Part shown: positions 1 to 9,658 of the stretch, in pieces
How positions within the stretch are numbered: position 1 is the first letter of the stretch
Layout: every line of letters starts with the position of its first letter
From: Nocardioides bruguierae
Lineage (GTDB): Bacteria > Actinomycetota > Actinomycetes > Propionibacteriales > Nocardioidaceae
Reading direction: 5' to 3'
DNA length: 64,000 bases
Assembly: GCF_023656415.1 (NCBI RefSeq)
Contig: NZ_JAMOIL010000001.1
Span: 310,001 to 374,000, forward strand
Translations under genes and position numbers: made by a program
Notes under the pieces: generated by a model
Seen by the model: only the letters and a program-made list of their open reading frames with translations
Told to the model about the DNA's origin: nothing
Database searches by the model: none

Positions 1-79
1 CAGCGACCGACCACCACGAGTGCCGGCCGTCACCGCGCCCGATCCGCCGCAGGCGCGGTGGATGGGGAAGACTGAGGTC

Positions 80-781
80 GTGACCCAGGCAGCATCCCCC
101 GAGGCAGGCCGCGAGACGATGCCGACCGCCGTCCTGTGGGACATGGACGGCACCCTCGTCGACACCGAGCCGTACTGGATCGCGACGGAGTTCGCGATGG
201 CCGAGAAGTACGGCTCGACGTGGAGCCACGAGCAGGCGCTCGGACTGGTCGGCAACGAGCTGCTGGTCTCAGGGGCGGCCATCAAGGAGCAGATGGGTCT
301 GCAGCAGAGCCCGGCCGAGATCGTCGAGGAGCTGCTCGACGGGGTCGTGGCCCGCGTCCAGGAGTCGGTGCCGTGGCGCCCCGGCGCCCGCGAGCTCCTG
401 ACCGCGCTCGGCGACGATGCGGTGCCGTGCGCGCTGGTCACGATGTCCTACCAGCGCTTCGTCGACCCGATCCTGGCCCACCTCCCGGCAGGGACCTTCG
501 CGGCCGTGGTGACCGGTGACCGGGTGACCCACGGCAAGCCGCACCCCGAGCCGTACCTGGTGGCGGCCGAGCAGCTCGGGGTCGCTCCCGAGGACTGCCT
601 CGCGGTCGAGGACTCAAGCACAGGCGCCCGCTCCGCGGTGGCGGCCGGCTGCACCGTCCTCGTCGTCGAGCACCACGTGCCCGTGCCTGACGGTGAGCGG
701 CGGGTCAAGCGCGACAGTCTCGACGGCATCGGCGTCGCCGACCTCCCGGCGCTCGTCGCCGAGGGTCGCTGCGCCTGCTGA
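80..781 (+). CDS. HAD-superfamily hydrolase, subfamily IA
   Basis: This is a predicted cytosolic HAD phosphatase of 233 residues. Motif I is WDMDGTLVDTE, with the presumed nucleophile Asp21 and the second Asp two residues on. Later come a Thr-containing motif II (VTMSYQ), a motif III Lys in HGKPHPEPY and the acidic motif IV EDSSTGARSA. The overall type is that of beta-phosphoglucomutase-like and sugar-phosphate phosphatases, but the substrate cannot be read from sequence. I chose GTG at 80 because a TGGATG box lies upstream at 60-65, the spacing of a near-leaderless start. ATG at 119 (just before the conserved core) and ATG at 20 are alternatives. The gene precedes the convergent nuclease gene by about 20 bases. 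Confidence 0.88.
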   Translation: MTQAASPEAGRETMPTAVLWDMDGTLVDTEPYWIATEFAMAEKYGSTWSHEQALGLVGNELLVSGAAIKEQMGLQQSPAEIVEELLDGVVARVQESVPWRPGARELLTALGDDAVPCALVTMSYQRFVDPILAHLPAGTFAAVVTGDRVTHGKPHPEPYLVAAEQLGVAPEDCLAVEDSSTGARSAVAAGCTVLVVEHHVPVPDGERRVKRDSLDGIGVADLPALVAEGRCAC

Positions 782-802
782 GGCCTCGGCGCCCGAACGA
801 AG

Positions 803-1732
803 TCAGTCGAGGGCGTCGGCGTCCTCGTCGGCGCTGGGAACCACCGGGGTGGGCAGCAGCGGGGGAGTGCCACCGAACTCGGGGCACAGCGCCTGGTGCG
901 AGCACCACCCGCACAGCTTCGACTTCTTCGCCTGCCACTCGCCCGACGAGGTGGCCGACGCGATGGCCCGCCAGATGGCCGTCACCTTGCGCTCGGTGGC
1001 GAGCAGGTCGTCCTCGTCGGGCTCGTAGCGGACGATCTCCCCGTTGCCGAGGTAGACCAGCTGCAGCAGGGTCGGCATCACGCCGCGGGCCCGCCACAGG
1101 ACCAGCGCGTAGAACCGCATCTGGAACATGGCCTTGGCCTCGAAGCCGGGGCCGGGGGAGCGGCCCGTCTTGTAGTCGACGACCCGGATGCGTCCGTCGG
1201 GCGCGACGTCGAGCCGGTCGATGAACCCGCGCAGCAGCAGCCGCGAGTCGAGCACCGCCTCCACGTAGCTCTCGCGCTCGGCCGGCTCGAGGCGCGTCGG
1301 GTCCTCCAGGTCGAACCACCGACGCAGGTACTGGCGGCAGCCGGCCAACCACGACACGGCGTCCTGGCCGCCGTCCGCCTCAAGGACCTCGGCGAGACCG
1401 GGGTCGCCTGCGCACAGCTGCTCCCAGGCCGGGGCGAGCAGCGCCTCGGCCCGCTCGGGCGTCCGCTCGAGCGCAGGCAGGTCGAAGAGCGTCTCCAGCA
1501 CCTTGTGCACGACCGTGCCACGCACCTGCGCCGGCGACGACGGCTCCGGCAGCCGGTCGATGCTGCGGAACCGGTAGAGCAGCGGGCACGTGAGGAAGTC
1601 CGACGCGCGGCTGGGCGAGAGCGCCCCCACCACGTCCACGCCGTCCACGAGCGTCGAGTGGCCCTCCGCGGGGGAGACCGGCGCGACCCCGACGGGTCGG
1701 ACCGGCTCGTGCAGCGAGGTGGGAGGCGTCAT
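803..1732 (-). CDS. RecB-like PD-(D/E)XK exonuclease
   Basis: This 309-residue protein resembles the RecB C-terminal nuclease domain (PDDEXK_1, Cas4-like). The motif VVDYKTGR supplies the catalytic Asp and Lys, and QMRFYALVL follows as the usual helix. A Cys in FLTCPLLYR near the N-terminus and a C-terminal CGWCSHQALC give four cysteines, as in iron-sulfur-stabilised RecB/AddB nucleases. A role in DNA repair is inferred from the family. The ATG at 1732 is preceded on the minus strand by TACGGT and seven bases, so the start fits a leaderless transcript. It is divergent from the site-2 protease gene, with back-to-back promoters between 1733 and 1820. Confidence 0.93.
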   Translation of the reverse strand: MTPPTSLHEPVRPVGVAPVSPAEGHSTLVDGVDVVGALSPSRASDFLTCPLLYRFRSIDRLPEPSSPAQVRGTVVHKVLETLFDLPALERTPERAEALLAPAWEQLCAGDPGLAEVLEADGGQDAVSWLAGCRQYLRRWFDLEDPTRLEPAERESYVEAVLDSRLLLRGFIDRLDVAPDGRIRVVDYKTGRSPGPGFEAKAMFQMRFYALVLWRARGVMPTLLQLVYLGNGEIVRYEPDEDDLLATERKVTAIWRAIASATSSGEWQAKKSKLCGWCSHQALCPEFGGTPPLLPTPVVPSADEDADALD

Positions 1733-1820
1733 GGTGTTCACCGTAGGGGAGGTCACCGACAGACGACGGGAGCCCGGGCCGGGCCACACCGGCTACGGCC
1801 TGCTCGGTAGCGTCTGCGCT

Positions 1821-2951
1821 GTGAGCTCCCCGCGCACCCGACCCCCGGGCACGATCCGCATCGGCACCATCGCCGGCAGCGACGTGCTCGTCTCCGGCTC
1901 GTGGTTCCTGATCGCGGGCCTCATCGCCCTCCTCATGGCGCCCGTCGTGGACCAGGTGCGGCCCGGCCTGGGCGCTCTCGCCTACGTCGCGGGCTTCGCC
2001 TTTGCGGTGCTGCTCTACGGCTCGGTGCTGCTCCACGAGATCTCGCACGCGCTGATGGCGCGGCGCCTCGGGCTGCCGGTCGGCGACATCACGCTGCACT
2101 TCCTGGGCGGCATGACCCAGATCGAGGAGGAGTCGCGCAGCTCGCGCGAGGAGCTGCTCGTCGCCGTCGTCGGCCCCCTCACGTCGCTGGCCGTCGGTGG
2201 TCTGGCGCTGGGCCTCGTCCAGCTGACTCCCGAGGGCCTGCCGCGGCTCGCGCTGGAGGGCCTCGCGGGCGCCAACCTCGTCGTGGGCGTCCTCAACCTC
2301 GTCCCGGCCTTCCCGCTGGACGGCGGCCGGGTGCTGCGCGCGGTCGTGTGGCGCTTCTCCGGGGACCGGCACCGCGGCTCGATCGTCGCGGGCTGGGGTG
2401 GTCGCGTGGCCGCCGTGGCCGCGATCGCCTACCCCTGGCTCGGCACCCTGCGCACCGGCGCCGCCCCGTCCGTCGTGGACGTCCTCCTCTTCGCCTTCGT
2501 CGCGGCGTTCCTGTGGCAGGGGGGCAGCCAGGCGATCGCCTCGGCCAAGATCCGGCGTCGCCTCCCGGCGCTGCACGCACGCGGGCTCGCACGACGCACC
2601 ATCGCGGTGCCCGCCGACCTGCCGCTGGCCGAGGCCGTGCGCCGGGCGCGGGAGGCGCAGGCGGGAGCGATCCTCACCACCACCCCGGACGGCTCGCCCG
2701 CGGGACTCGTCCACGAGCCCGCACTGCTCGCCACCCCCGAGGAGCGCTGGCCGTGGATGGCGGTCAGCACCGTCGCCCGGACCCTCGACGGCCCGCGGGT
2801 GCTCGCGGCGGACCTCGCCGGCGAGGCGCTCGTCGAGGCCGTCACCGCCACCGGCCCGGGGGAGTACCTCCTGGTCGAGCAGGACGGCGGCGTGCACGGC
2901 GTCCTGGTCACCACCGACCTCGACGCGGCGTTCCGCGAGGCCCTGGGCTGA
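1821..2951 (+). CDS. Site-2 protease family M50 membrane metalloprotease with CBS-like C-terminus
   Basis: This is an intramembrane zinc protease of 376 residues. The active-site HEISH is at residues 72-76 in a hydrophobic segment, and the third ligand motif NLVPAFPLDGGR follows near residue 155. Several membrane segments fill the first 235 residues. The C-terminal part resembles a degenerate CBS pair, as in actinobacterial Rip-type and SpoIVFB-like proteases. The GTG start at 1821 is favoured over in-frame upstream codons because TAGCGT lies seven bases before it and the N-terminus then matches family length. It is followed within 60 bases by the tRNA methyltransferase gene, a common actinobacterial order. 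The substrate is unknown. Confidence 0.93.
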   Translation: MSSPRTRPPGTIRIGTIAGSDVLVSGSWFLIAGLIALLMAPVVDQVRPGLGALAYVAGFAFAVLLYGSVLLHEISHALMARRLGLPVGDITLHFLGGMTQIEEESRSSREELLVAVVGPLTSLAVGGLALGLVQLTPEGLPRLALEGLAGANLVVGVLNLVPAFPLDGGRVLRAVVWRFSGDRHRGSIVAGWGGRVAAVAAIAYPWLGTLRTGAAPSVVDVLLFAFVAAFLWQGGSQAIASAKIRRRLPALHARGLARRTIAVPADLPLAEAVRRAREAQAGAILTTTPDGSPAGLVHEPALLATPEERWPWMAVSTVARTLDGPRVLAADLAGEALVEAVTATGPGEYLLVEQDGGVHGVLVTTDLDAAFREALG

Positions 2952-3008
2952 GCGGGCGACCACACGGCTGAATCGTCGTCCGGCGCGCTGCGGCCGTAGG
3001 GTTCGCCC

Positions 3009-4001
3009 GTGCCTGAGGAGTCCGCCGCCCCGTCCGACCCGACCGTCGACGTGCCCGCCGAGGCGATGTCCGGCGTGCACCGCGGCCCGTTGCGCGAGGG
3101 CGAGTGGGTGCGCCTGATCGACAACAAGGGCCGCAAGCACAACTTCGCCCTCGTGGCGGGCAAGCGCTTCTTCTCCAACAAGGGCCACCTCGACCACGAC
3201 GACCTGATCGGTCGAGAGGAGGGCTTCACCATCGCCTCCTCCGCCGGCGGTGAGTACCTGGTCTTCCGCCCCCTGCTCAGCGAGTTCGTCGTGTCGATGC
3301 CGCGCGGCGCCGCGGTCGTCTACCCCAAGGACGCGGCCCAGATCGTCGCGCAGGCCGACATCTACCCGGGCGCCCGCGTGGTGGAGGCCGGCGTCGGCTC
3401 GGGCGCGCTGACCTGCTCGCTGCTGCGTGCGGTCGGCCCCTACGGCACGGTCACCTCCTACGAGCGGCGCGAGGAGTTCGCGGACGTCGCCCGCCGCAAC
3501 GTCCACCAGTTCTTCTCGGTGCCCGAGGGCGCCGTGCACCCCTCGTGGAGCCTGCGCCTCGGCGACCTGGCCGAGCGGCTCCCGGCCGACGGCGAGCCCG
3601 CGGACCGCGTCATCCTCGACATGCTCGCCCCGTGGGAGTGCGTGGACGCGGTGGCGGACGCGCTCGTGCCCGGCGGCATCGTGTGCGCCTACATCGCCAC
3701 GACCACCCAGATGTCGCGGTTCGTCGAGACGGTGCGCACCCACGGCGGCTTCACCGAGCCCCACGGCTGGGAGTCCCTCGTGCGCGACTGGCACACCGAG
3801 GGCCTGGCCGTGCGCCCCGGCCACAAGATGGTCGGGCACACCGCCTTCCTGGTCACCGCGCGTCGCATGGCACCGGGGCAGAAGCCGCCGCGCCGCACCC
3901 GCCGTCCCGCTCCCGGCGCCTACGGCCCGGACTACCGCGGTCCGCGGCCCGCCGACGTCCCCACCCTCGAGCAGGTGCTCGCGGACGCGGACGAGAGCTG
4001 A
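3009..4001 (+). CDS. trmI: tRNA (adenine-N1-)-methyltransferase, TrmI type
   Basis: This is the SAM-dependent enzyme that forms 1-methyladenosine at position 58 of tRNA. It has 330 residues with an N-terminal OB-like part (GPLREGEWVRL, DDLIGREEGF) and a Rossmann core. The SAM-binding glycine motif is VVEAGVGSGALT, and the catalytic ILDMLAPWE follows. The C-terminal tail after about residue 280 is basic and Pro-rich. The GTG at 3009 lies six bases after a TAGGGT box, so translation is probably leaderless. Position directly upstream of the proteasomal ATPase gene is standard in actinobacteria. A 53-bp paired-arm repeat begins 36 bases after the stop codon. Confidence 0.96.
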   Translation: MPEESAAPSDPTVDVPAEAMSGVHRGPLREGEWVRLIDNKGRKHNFALVAGKRFFSNKGHLDHDDLIGREEGFTIASSAGGEYLVFRPLLSEFVVSMPRGAAVVYPKDAAQIVAQADIYPGARVVEAGVGSGALTCSLLRAVGPYGTVTSYERREEFADVARRNVHQFFSVPEGAVHPSWSLRLGDLAERLPADGEPADRVILDMLAPWECVDAVADALVPGGIVCAYIATTTQMSRFVETVRTHGGFTEPHGWESLVRDWHTEGLAVRPGHKMVGHTAFLVTARRMAPGQKPPRRTRRPAPGAYGPDYRGPRPADVPTLEQVLADADES

Positions 4002-4037
4002 CTCCGGCTCGCGCAGCCGCTCGCCCGGAGCATCGGG

Positions 4038-4090
4038 TTTGGTCACCAACCCGGTGTCGAACGGCGTCCAGCACCGGGTTGGTGACCAAA
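4038..4090 (+). repeat. 53-bp paired-arm repeat, copy 1
   Basis: This copy lies between trmI and mpa. The left arm at 4038-4052 (TTTGGTCACCAACCC) pairs perfectly with 4076-4090. Pairing extends four more bases inward (GGTG/CACC), giving a 19-bp stem around a 15-base loop. The outer flanks are CGGG on the left and CGTG on the right, which I call plus orientation. No T-run follows. It begins 36 bases after the trmI stop. Confidence 0.95.
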
Positions 4091-4247
4091 CGTGAGGCGA
4101 TGTCGCCACCGGCCGCTCGTCCGGACCGGCCTGTCTGACCCACCGCATGGTCACGGCAAAGCGCCGAAATCGTGACCGCTCGGCGTTGCAGAGGGGGTCG
4201 CACGGGGTCGTCCCGGGGGTAGGGTCGAAGCCACAGGAGGTGCGCTG

Positions 4248-6038
4248 ATGACGACATCCGAGCCCAACGAGAACAACCACGCCGACACCCCGACCGAGCG
4301 TGGCCCCGGAAGTGCGGAGCAGCTGGCGACGCAGGTCCGGTTCCTGGAGTCCGAGGTGAGCGACCTGCGGCGTCGACTCGCCGAGGCTCCCGCCGGCAGC
4401 CGCAGCCTCGAGGCGCGGCTCACCGACACCCAGCGTCAGCTGTCGTCGGTGACCGGGCAGAACGAGAAGCTCGCCCAGACCCTGCGCGACGCGCGTGACC
4501 AGATCACGAAGCTCAAGGAGGAGGTGGACCGTCTCGCCCAGCCCCCGGCCGGGTTCGGCGTGTTCCTCTCCGCCAACGAGGACGAGTCGGTGGACGTGTT
4601 CACCTCCGGCCGCAAGATGCGCGTCAACGTCAGCCCGGCGGTCGACACCACCGAGCTGCGCCGTGGCCAGGAGGTCCTCCTCAGCGAGGCCATGAACGTG
4701 GTGGCGGCGCTGGAGTTCGAGGACGTCGGCGAGGTCGTCATGGTCAAGGAGGTGCTGGCGGACGGCAAGCGTGCCCTGGTCATCGCCAACGCCGACGACG
4801 AGCGTGTCGTGATGCTGGCGCAGCCGCTGCTCGAGGACGCGATCCGGGCCGGTGACTCCCTCCTGGTCGACACCCGCTCAGGCTGGGCCTACGAGAAGGT
4901 CCCGAAGTCGGAGGTCGAGGAGCTCGTCCTCGAGGAGGTCCCCGACATCGCCTACGAGTCGATCGGTGGCCTCGGCAACCAGATCGAGCAGATCCAGGAC
5001 GCGGTCGAGCTGCCGTACCTGCACCCGGACCTGTTCAAGGAGCACGAGCTCAAGCCGCCCAAGGGCATCCTGCTGTACGGACCTCCGGGCTGCGGCAAGA
5101 CGCTGATCGCGAAGGCGGTCGCGAACTCGCTGGCCAAGAAGGTCGCCGCCAAGACCGGCGCGTCCGGCAAGTCCTACTTCCTGAACATCAAGGGCCCCGA
5201 GCTGCTCAACAAGTACGTCGGCGAGACCGAGCGGCACATCCGCCTCGTCTTCCAGCGGGCGCGGGAGAAGGCGTCGGCGGGCACGCCCGTCATCGTCTTC
5301 TTCGACGAGATGGACTCGCTGTTCCGCACCCGTGGCACGGGTGTCTCCTCGGACGTGGAGAACACGATCGTCCCGCAGCTGCTGAGCGAGATCGACGGCG
5401 TCGAGCTGCTCGAGAACGTCCTGGTCATCGGTGCCTCGAACCGCGAGGACATGATCGACCCGGCGATCCTGCGTCCCGGCCGTCTCGACGTGAAGATCAA
5501 GATCGAGCGACCCGACGCCGAGGCAGCCCGCGACATCTTCTCGAAGTACCTGACCTCCAACCTGCCGCTGCACCCGGAGGACGTCGCCGAGTTCGGTGGC
5601 GACAAGCAGGCCACCGTGGACGGGATGATCCGGGCCACCGTCGAGCGGATGTACACCGAGTCCGACGAGAACCGCTTCCTCGAGGTCACCTACGCCAACG
5701 GCGACAAGGAGGTCCTCTACTTCAAGGACTTCAACTCGGGCGCGATGCTCCAGAACATCGTCGACCGGGCCAAGAAGATGGCGATCAAGTCCTTCCTCGA
5801 CTCCGGTCTCGACGACGCGCAGAAGGGCCTGCGGGTGCAGCACCTGCTCCAGGCCTGCGTGGACGAGTTCAAGGAGAACGAGGACCTGCCGAACACCACG
5901 AACCCGGACGACTGGGCTCGGATCTCCGGCAAGAAGGGCGAGCGGATCGTCTTCATCCGCACGCTCATCACCGGCAAGCAGGGCACCGAGCCCGGCCGCT
6001 CGATCGAGTCGGTCTCCAACACCGGCCAGTACCTCTGA
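4248..6038 (+). CDS. mpa: Proteasome-associated AAA+ ATPase (Mpa/ARC)
   Basis: This hexameric ring ATPase unfolds pupylated proteins and feeds them to the 20S proteasome. It has 596 residues: an N-terminal coiled coil (about 22-97) that binds Pup, OB domains (about 100-235) and one AAA domain. Walker A is GPPGCGKT at 278-285 and Walker B is [12 protein letters not shown]. The C-terminus ends in GQYL, the motif that docks on the proteasome alpha ring. ATG at 4248 has a good AGGAGG site eight bases upstream, and a TAGGGT box near 4217 gives a short leader. A GC hairpin at 6060-6095 and repeat copy 2 follow the gene. Confidence 0.98.
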   Translation: MTTSEPNENNHADTPTERGPGSAEQLATQVRFLESEVSDLRRRLAEAPAGSRSLEARLTDTQRQLSSVTGQNEKLAQTLRDARDQITKLKEEVDRLAQPPAGFGVFLSANEDESVDVFTSGRKMRVNVSPAVDTTELRRGQEVLLSEAMNVVAALEFEDVGEVVMVKEVLADGKRALVIANADDERVVMLAQPLLEDAIRAGDSLLVDTRSGWAYEKVPKSEVEELVLEEVPDIAYESIGGLGNQIEQIQDAVELPYLHPDLFKEHELKPPKGILLYGPPGCGKTLIAKAVANSLAKKVAAKTGASGKSYFLNIKGPELLNKYVGETERHIRLVFQRAREKASAGTPVIVFFDEMDSLFRTRGTGVSSDVENTIVPQLLSEIDGVELLENVLVIGASNREDMIDPAILRPGRLDVKIKIERPDAEAARDIFSKYLTSNLPLHPEDVAEFGGDKQATVDGMIRATVERMYTESDENRFLEVTYANGDKEVLYFKDFNSGAMLQNIVDRAKKMAIKSFLDSGLDDAQKGLRVQHLLQACVDEFKENEDLPNTTNPDDWARISGKKGERIVFIRTLITGKQGTEPGRSIESVSNTGQYL

Positions 6039-6059
6039 CGCCTGGCCCCTGGCAACACC

Positions 6060-6095
6060 CACCGCGGCCCCGAGCAGATGCTCGGGGCCGCGGTG
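6060..6095 (+). terminator. GC-rich hairpin after mpa
   Basis: A perfect 15-bp stem (6060-6074 with 6081-6095) closes a six-base loop 21 bases after the mpa stop codon. There is no T-tract, as is usual in actinobacterial terminators. It also lies downstream of the convergent ybaK-type gene, so it could serve both strands. Confidence 0.75.
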
Positions 6096-6117
6096 CGTGA
6101 GCGGACGCCGGCTCAGG

Positions 6118-6170
6118 TTTGGTCACCAACCATGTCCTCAGCGGCCCCAGGCACCGGGTTGGTGACCAAA
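6118..6170 (+). repeat. 53-bp paired-arm repeat, copy 2
   Basis: This copy lies between the convergent mpa and ybaK-type genes. The arms 6118-6131 and 6157-6170 pair over 14 bases. The left arm then departs from consensus (ATGT) while the right arm keeps CACCGGG. The right flank is CGTG, so orientation is plus. Total length is again 53 bp. Confidence 0.93.
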
Positions 6171-6200
6171 CGTGACGTCCTGGGGGGGTCGGTCACCGCC

Positions 6201-6734
6201 TTACAGCGGCTCGGTCACGTCCCCGACGAGGGCACCGAGAGCAGCCAGCAACGGGCCCGCCTCCAGCGTGATACCGACACCGTGCGCCCCACCGCCCAGC
6301 GAGATCCGCCCCGTGACGCGCTCGTCGGCCACCACCGGCAGCGGAGTCGTACTGCCCAGCGGGGTGATCGTCCCCCGCTCGAACCCGGTCACGGCCAGGG
6401 CCTCGTCCGCCGGCGGCATCGCGGCGCGGTTCACCCCCAGGGCGGCTCGCAGTCGGGGCCAGGCGATCTGGCGGTCTCCCGGCACGAGAACGAACCGGTG
6501 GTCGTCCTCGGCGAGCCTGATCACCAGCGTCTTCACCAGCCGGTCCGGGCTCACCCCACGCGCTGCCGCGGCCTCGGCCAGCGACGACACGCGACCGTGG
6601 CGGGTCACCTCCACCTCCAGCCCCAGGTCGGCGGCCGCCGCGAGCACGCGGCGGGTCCCGGGAGCGTCCCTGGCGTCGTCGGGGCTGCCATCCTCGGCGA
6701 CAGGGGCGGACGAGGCGGGGCGGTCGTGGCTCAC
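6201..6734 (-). CDS. YbaK/EbsC-family aminoacyl-tRNA deacylase-like protein
   Basis: This 177-residue protein matches the YbaK/ProX editing-domain fold, which hydrolyses mis-charged aminoacyl-tRNA. Visible family features are [17 protein letters not shown], the Lys-containing DRLVKTLVI, then VLVPGDRQI and the C-terminal GGGAHGVGI. The GTG at 6734 was chosen because the family domain begins soon after and a TGCAGT box lies five bases upstream. A longer in-frame start at 6824 would add a low-complexity Arg-rich N-terminus. It points against the proteasome genes and separates mpa from dop. There is no sign that it belongs to the Pup pathway. Confidence 0.85.
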   Translation of the reverse strand: MSHDRPASSAPVAEDGSPDDARDAPGTRRVLAAAADLGLEVEVTRHGRVSSLAEAAAARGVSPDRLVKTLVIRLAEDDHRFVLVPGDRQIAWPRLRAALGVNRAAMPPADEALAVTGFERGTITPLGSTTPLPVVADERVTGRISLGGGAHGVGITLEAGPLLAALGALVGDVTEPL

Positions 6735-6880
6735 GACGGACTGCAACGCGGCGAGTCCCCGCGACCTTCCCGACCGGCACGTCCCACGACGCGGCCGCCC
6801 CGCCGCGTCCGCCCGACCGATCACCGCGAGCGCGGCTCGTCGGGCCCCGGGGTGACCGTGACGTGCGTAGTCTCGGTCCC

Positions 6881-8392
6881 ATGAGCGTGCGACGAGTGAT
6901 GGGTACCGAGGTCGAGTACGGCATCGCCGTCACCGGCAACCCGAAGGCGAACCCGATGGTGGCGTCGTCCCAGGTGGTCAACGCCTACGCCTCCGCGACC
7001 CTCAAGGCCAGGCGAGCGCGGTGGGACTTCGAGGAGGAGTCACCGCTCCGGGACGCGCGCGGGTTCGACATGAGCCGGGAGAAGGCCGATGCCTCCCAGC
7101 TGACCGACGAGGACTTGGGCCTGGCCAACATCATCCTCACCAACGGCGCCCGGCTCTACGTCGACCACGCGCACCCGGAGTTCTCTACGCCGGAGGTGAC
7201 GACGCCGCTGGACATCGTCCGCTGGGACAAGGCGGGGGAGCAGGTCATGCTCGACGCCGCGCGTCGCGCCGCTCTGCTGCCGGGCGGGGCTCCGATCGTC
7301 CTGTACAAGAACAACACGGACGGCAAGGGCTCCTCCTACGGCGCGCACGAGAACTACCTGATGCGCCGCAAGACCCCGTTCGCGGACATCATCAAGCACC
7401 TCATCCCGTTCTTCGTGAGCCGACAGGTCGTCTGCGGCGCCGGGCGGGTCGGGATCGGGCAGGAGAACCGCGAGCACGGTTTCCAGATCAGCCAGCGCGC
7501 CGACTTCTTCGAGGTCGAGGTGGGTCTGGAGACCACCCTCAAGCGCCCCATCATCAACACCCGCGACGAGCCGCACGCCGACCCCGACGTCTACCGACGG
7601 CTGCACGTCATCATCGGTGACGCGAACCTCGCCGAGATCTCCACCTACCTCAAGGTCGGGACGACAGCGCTCGTGCTGTCGATGATCGAGGACCGGTTCA
7701 TCGACCGCGACCTGACCGTCGACCAGCCCGTCGCCGCCCTGCGGTCGGTCTCCCACGACCCGTCGCTGCAGCACCTGGTCACGCTGCGCGACGGCCGGAC
7801 CCTGACCGCCGTCCAGCTGCAGATGGAGTACCTCGAGCTCGCCCGCAAGTACGTCGAGACTCGTCTCGGCGACTCCGCCGACCCCCAGACCCTCGACGTC
7901 CTGGCCCGCTGGGAGTCGGTCCTCGACCGACTGGAGCGGGACCCGATGTCCCTGGCCGGCGAGCTGGACTGGGTGGCCAAGCTGAAGCTGCTCGAGCAGT
8001 ACCGGCAGCGTGACGGCCTGGAGTGGGACGACCCCAAGCTGCAGCTCATCGACTACCAGTACTCCGACATCCGCCCCGAGAAGAGCCTGTACCAGAAGCT
8101 CGTGAAGGCGGGCCGCATCGAGCGCCTGCTCGACGACGCGGCGGTGGAGTCGGCGATGCACGAGCCCCCGACCGACACTCGGGCGTACTTCCGTGGCCAG
8201 TGCCTGGAGCGCTACCCCTCCTCGGTCGCCGCGGCGTCCTGGGACTCGGTCATCCTCGACCTCGAGGGCCGCGAGTCGCTCCAGCGCATCCCCACCCTCG
8301 ACCCCCTCCGCGGCACCCAGCGGCACGTCGGTGCGCTCCTGGACCGATGCCGGACCGCCGAGCAGCTCTTCACCGAGCTCACCGGGGCCTGA
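6881..8392 (+). CDS. dop: Pup deamidase/depupylase Dop
   Basis: This enzyme converts the C-terminal Gln of Pup to Glu and also removes Pup from substrates. It has 503 residues of the carboxylate-amine ligase-like fold. Key motifs are GTEVEYGI near the N-terminus, [32 protein letters not shown] and [13 protein letters not shown]. It is a paralogue of PafA at 11691 and is distinguished by the Dop-type insertion after residue 30. ATG at 6881 follows TAGTCT by seven bases, so a leaderless transcript is likely. An upstream in-frame GTG at 6863 is less likely, since it lies before the -10 box. Repeat copy 3 starts 31 bases after the stop. Confidence 0.97.
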   Translation: MSVRRVMGTEVEYGIAVTGNPKANPMVASSQVVNAYASATLKARRARWDFEEESPLRDARGFDMSREKADASQLTDEDLGLANIILTNGARLYVDHAHPEFSTPEVTTPLDIVRWDKAGEQVMLDAARRAALLPGGAPIVLYKNNTDGKGSSYGAHENYLMRRKTPFADIIKHLIPFFVSRQVVCGAGRVGIGQENREHGFQISQRADFFEVEVGLETTLKRPIINTRDEPHADPDVYRRLHVIIGDANLAEISTYLKVGTTALVLSMIEDRFIDRDLTVDQPVAALRSVSHDPSLQHLVTLRDGRTLTAVQLQMEYLELARKYVETRLGDSADPQTLDVLARWESVLDRLERDPMSLAGELDWVAKLKLLEQYRQRDGLEWDDPKLQLIDYQYSDIRPEKSLYQKLVKAGRIERLLDDAAVESAMHEPPTDTRAYFRGQCLERYPSSVAAASWDSVILDLEGRESLQRIPTLDPLRGTQRHVGALLDRCRTAEQLFTELTGA

Positions 8393-8423
8393 GCGCAGAG
8401 GCTCCTGCTCCCTACGGCTCACG

Positions 8424-8476
8424 TTTGGTCACCAACCCGAGGTTCCGGGCCGGTTGACCGCGGGTTGGTGACCAAA
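8424..8476 (-). repeat. 53-bp paired-arm repeat, copy 3
   Basis: This copy lies between dop and pup. A perfect 16-bp pairing (8424-8439 with 8461-8476) encloses a 21-base loop. The flanks are CACG on the left and CCCG on the right, the reverse of copy 1, so orientation is minus. It is more than 100 bases upstream of the pup promoter. Confidence 0.95.
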
Positions 8477-8597
8477 CCCGAGGGGCCGGCGTGGAGGCAC
8501 TCCCAGCCACGAGCCACCACAGAGCCGTGTGACGCGCCAGTCCAGATGATCCGCGCGGTCCCTCCTGAAAGTCCCCGCCGAGGGATAGGGTCGGTGC

Positions 8598-8795
8598 ATG
8601 TCACAGGAGCACAAGCAGCCGCGTAAGGGCTCCGAGGTCGAGGAGACCGAGGAGACGGTCACGGAGACCGATGCCGCCGAGCGGAAGGAAGCCCTCGACA
8701 ACGAGGTCGACGACCTGCTCGACGAGATCGACGACGTGCTGGAGACGAACGCCGAGGAGTTCGTGAAGTCGTTCATCCAGAAGGGCGGCCAGTGA
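8598..8795 (+). CDS. pup: Prokaryotic ubiquitin-like protein Pup
   Basis: This small, mostly disordered tag protein of 65 residues is joined to lysines of target proteins. It ends in Gly-Gly-Gln, so Dop must deamidate it before PafA can use it. The C-terminal half ([20 protein letters not shown]) is the helix that docks into the Mpa coiled coil. The composition is highly acidic, as usual. ATG at 8598 follows TAGGGT by six bases. The stop overlaps the prcB GTG by four bases (GTGA), so pup, prcB and prcA form one translationally coupled operon. Confidence 0.98.
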   Translation: MSQEHKQPRKGSEVEETEETVTETDAAERKEALDNEVDDLLDEIDDVLETNAEEFVKSFIQKGGQ

Positions 8796-9658
8796 TCCCG
8801 GACGACCCTCGCCTGCCCGCCGCCTACCTGCAGCCCGGCAGTGCGTCCTTCGCAGACTTCCTCTCCGCCCAGGCCCCGGACCTGCTCCCGGGCGCTCGCA
8901 ACCTGCCGCCCGGCCAGGCTGGCGACATCGCGCCGCACGGCACCACCATCGTCGCCCTGACGTTCCCCGGCGGCGTGCTGATCGCCGGTGACCGCCGCGC
9001 CACGATGGGCAACCTCATCGCCTCGCGGGACATCGAGAAGGTGTTCCCGACCGACGAGTACTCCGCCGCCGGCATCGCCGGCACGGCCGGCCTCGCCGTG
9101 GAGATGATCCGGCTCTTCCAGACCGAGCTGGAGCACTACGAGAAGATCGAGGGCACCACGCTCTCCTTCGACGGCAAGGCGAACCGGCTCGCCGGCATCA
9201 TCCGCGCGAACCTCGGCATGGCGATGCAGGGCCTGGCCGTCGTCCCTCTGTTCGTCGGCTTCGACATGGCCACGAGCTCGGGCCGCATCTTCTCCTTCGA
9301 CGTGACCGGTGGCCGCTACGAGGAGACCGGCTTCCACGCCGTGGGCTCCGGCTCGCTGTTCGCCCGCGGTGCGCTGAAGAAGCTGTACCGCGCCGACCTC
9401 TCCGTCGAGGGCGCGATCACCGCCGCCGTCCAGGCGCTCTACGACGCCGCCGACGACGACTCCGCCACCGGCGGCCCCGACGTCGGGCGTCGGATCTTCC
9501 CGATCGTGCACGTCGTCACCGCCGAGGGCGGTCGCCGGGTGGACGCCGGCGTGGTAGCCGACGTCGCGGACCGGGTGATCGCCGCACGCATGGGCCGACC
9601 CGACGGGCCGATCGCCCCGCTCGACCTGCCCGGCTCCGGGGAGGGGGCCCAGTCATGA
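8792..9658 (+). CDS. prcB: 20S proteasome beta subunit
   Basis: This is the catalytic subunit of the 20S core particle, 288 residues as a precursor. The propeptide is removed before Thr51 (HG|TTIVAL), which becomes the N-terminal nucleophile. The conserved Asp and Lys of the catalytic set are seen in LIAGDRRAT and [10 protein letters not shown]. The C-terminal extension after about residue 265 is poorly conserved in the family. It starts inside the pup stop codon and ends with an ATGA overlap with prcA. Confidence 0.98.
   Translation: MIPDDPRLPAAYLQPGSASFADFLSAQAPDLLPGARNLPPGQAGDIAPHGTTIVALTFPGGVLIAGDRRATMGNLIASRDIEKVFPTDEYSAAGIAGTAGLAVEMIRLFQTELEHYEKIEGTTLSFDGKANRLAGIIRANLGMAMQGLAVVPLFVGFDMATSSGRIFSFDVTGGRYEETGFHAVGSGSLFARGALKKLYRADLSVEGAITAAVQALYDAADDDSATGGPDVGRRIFPIVHVVTAEGGRRVDAGVVADVADRVIAARMGRPDGPIAPLDLPGSGEGAQS

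Noticed and set aside
1380..4280. A 966-codon open frame on the minus strand across three plus-strand genes
   Set aside because: It is antisense to clear S2P and TrmI genes and has the Arg/Gly/Ala-rich composition of high-GC shadow frames.
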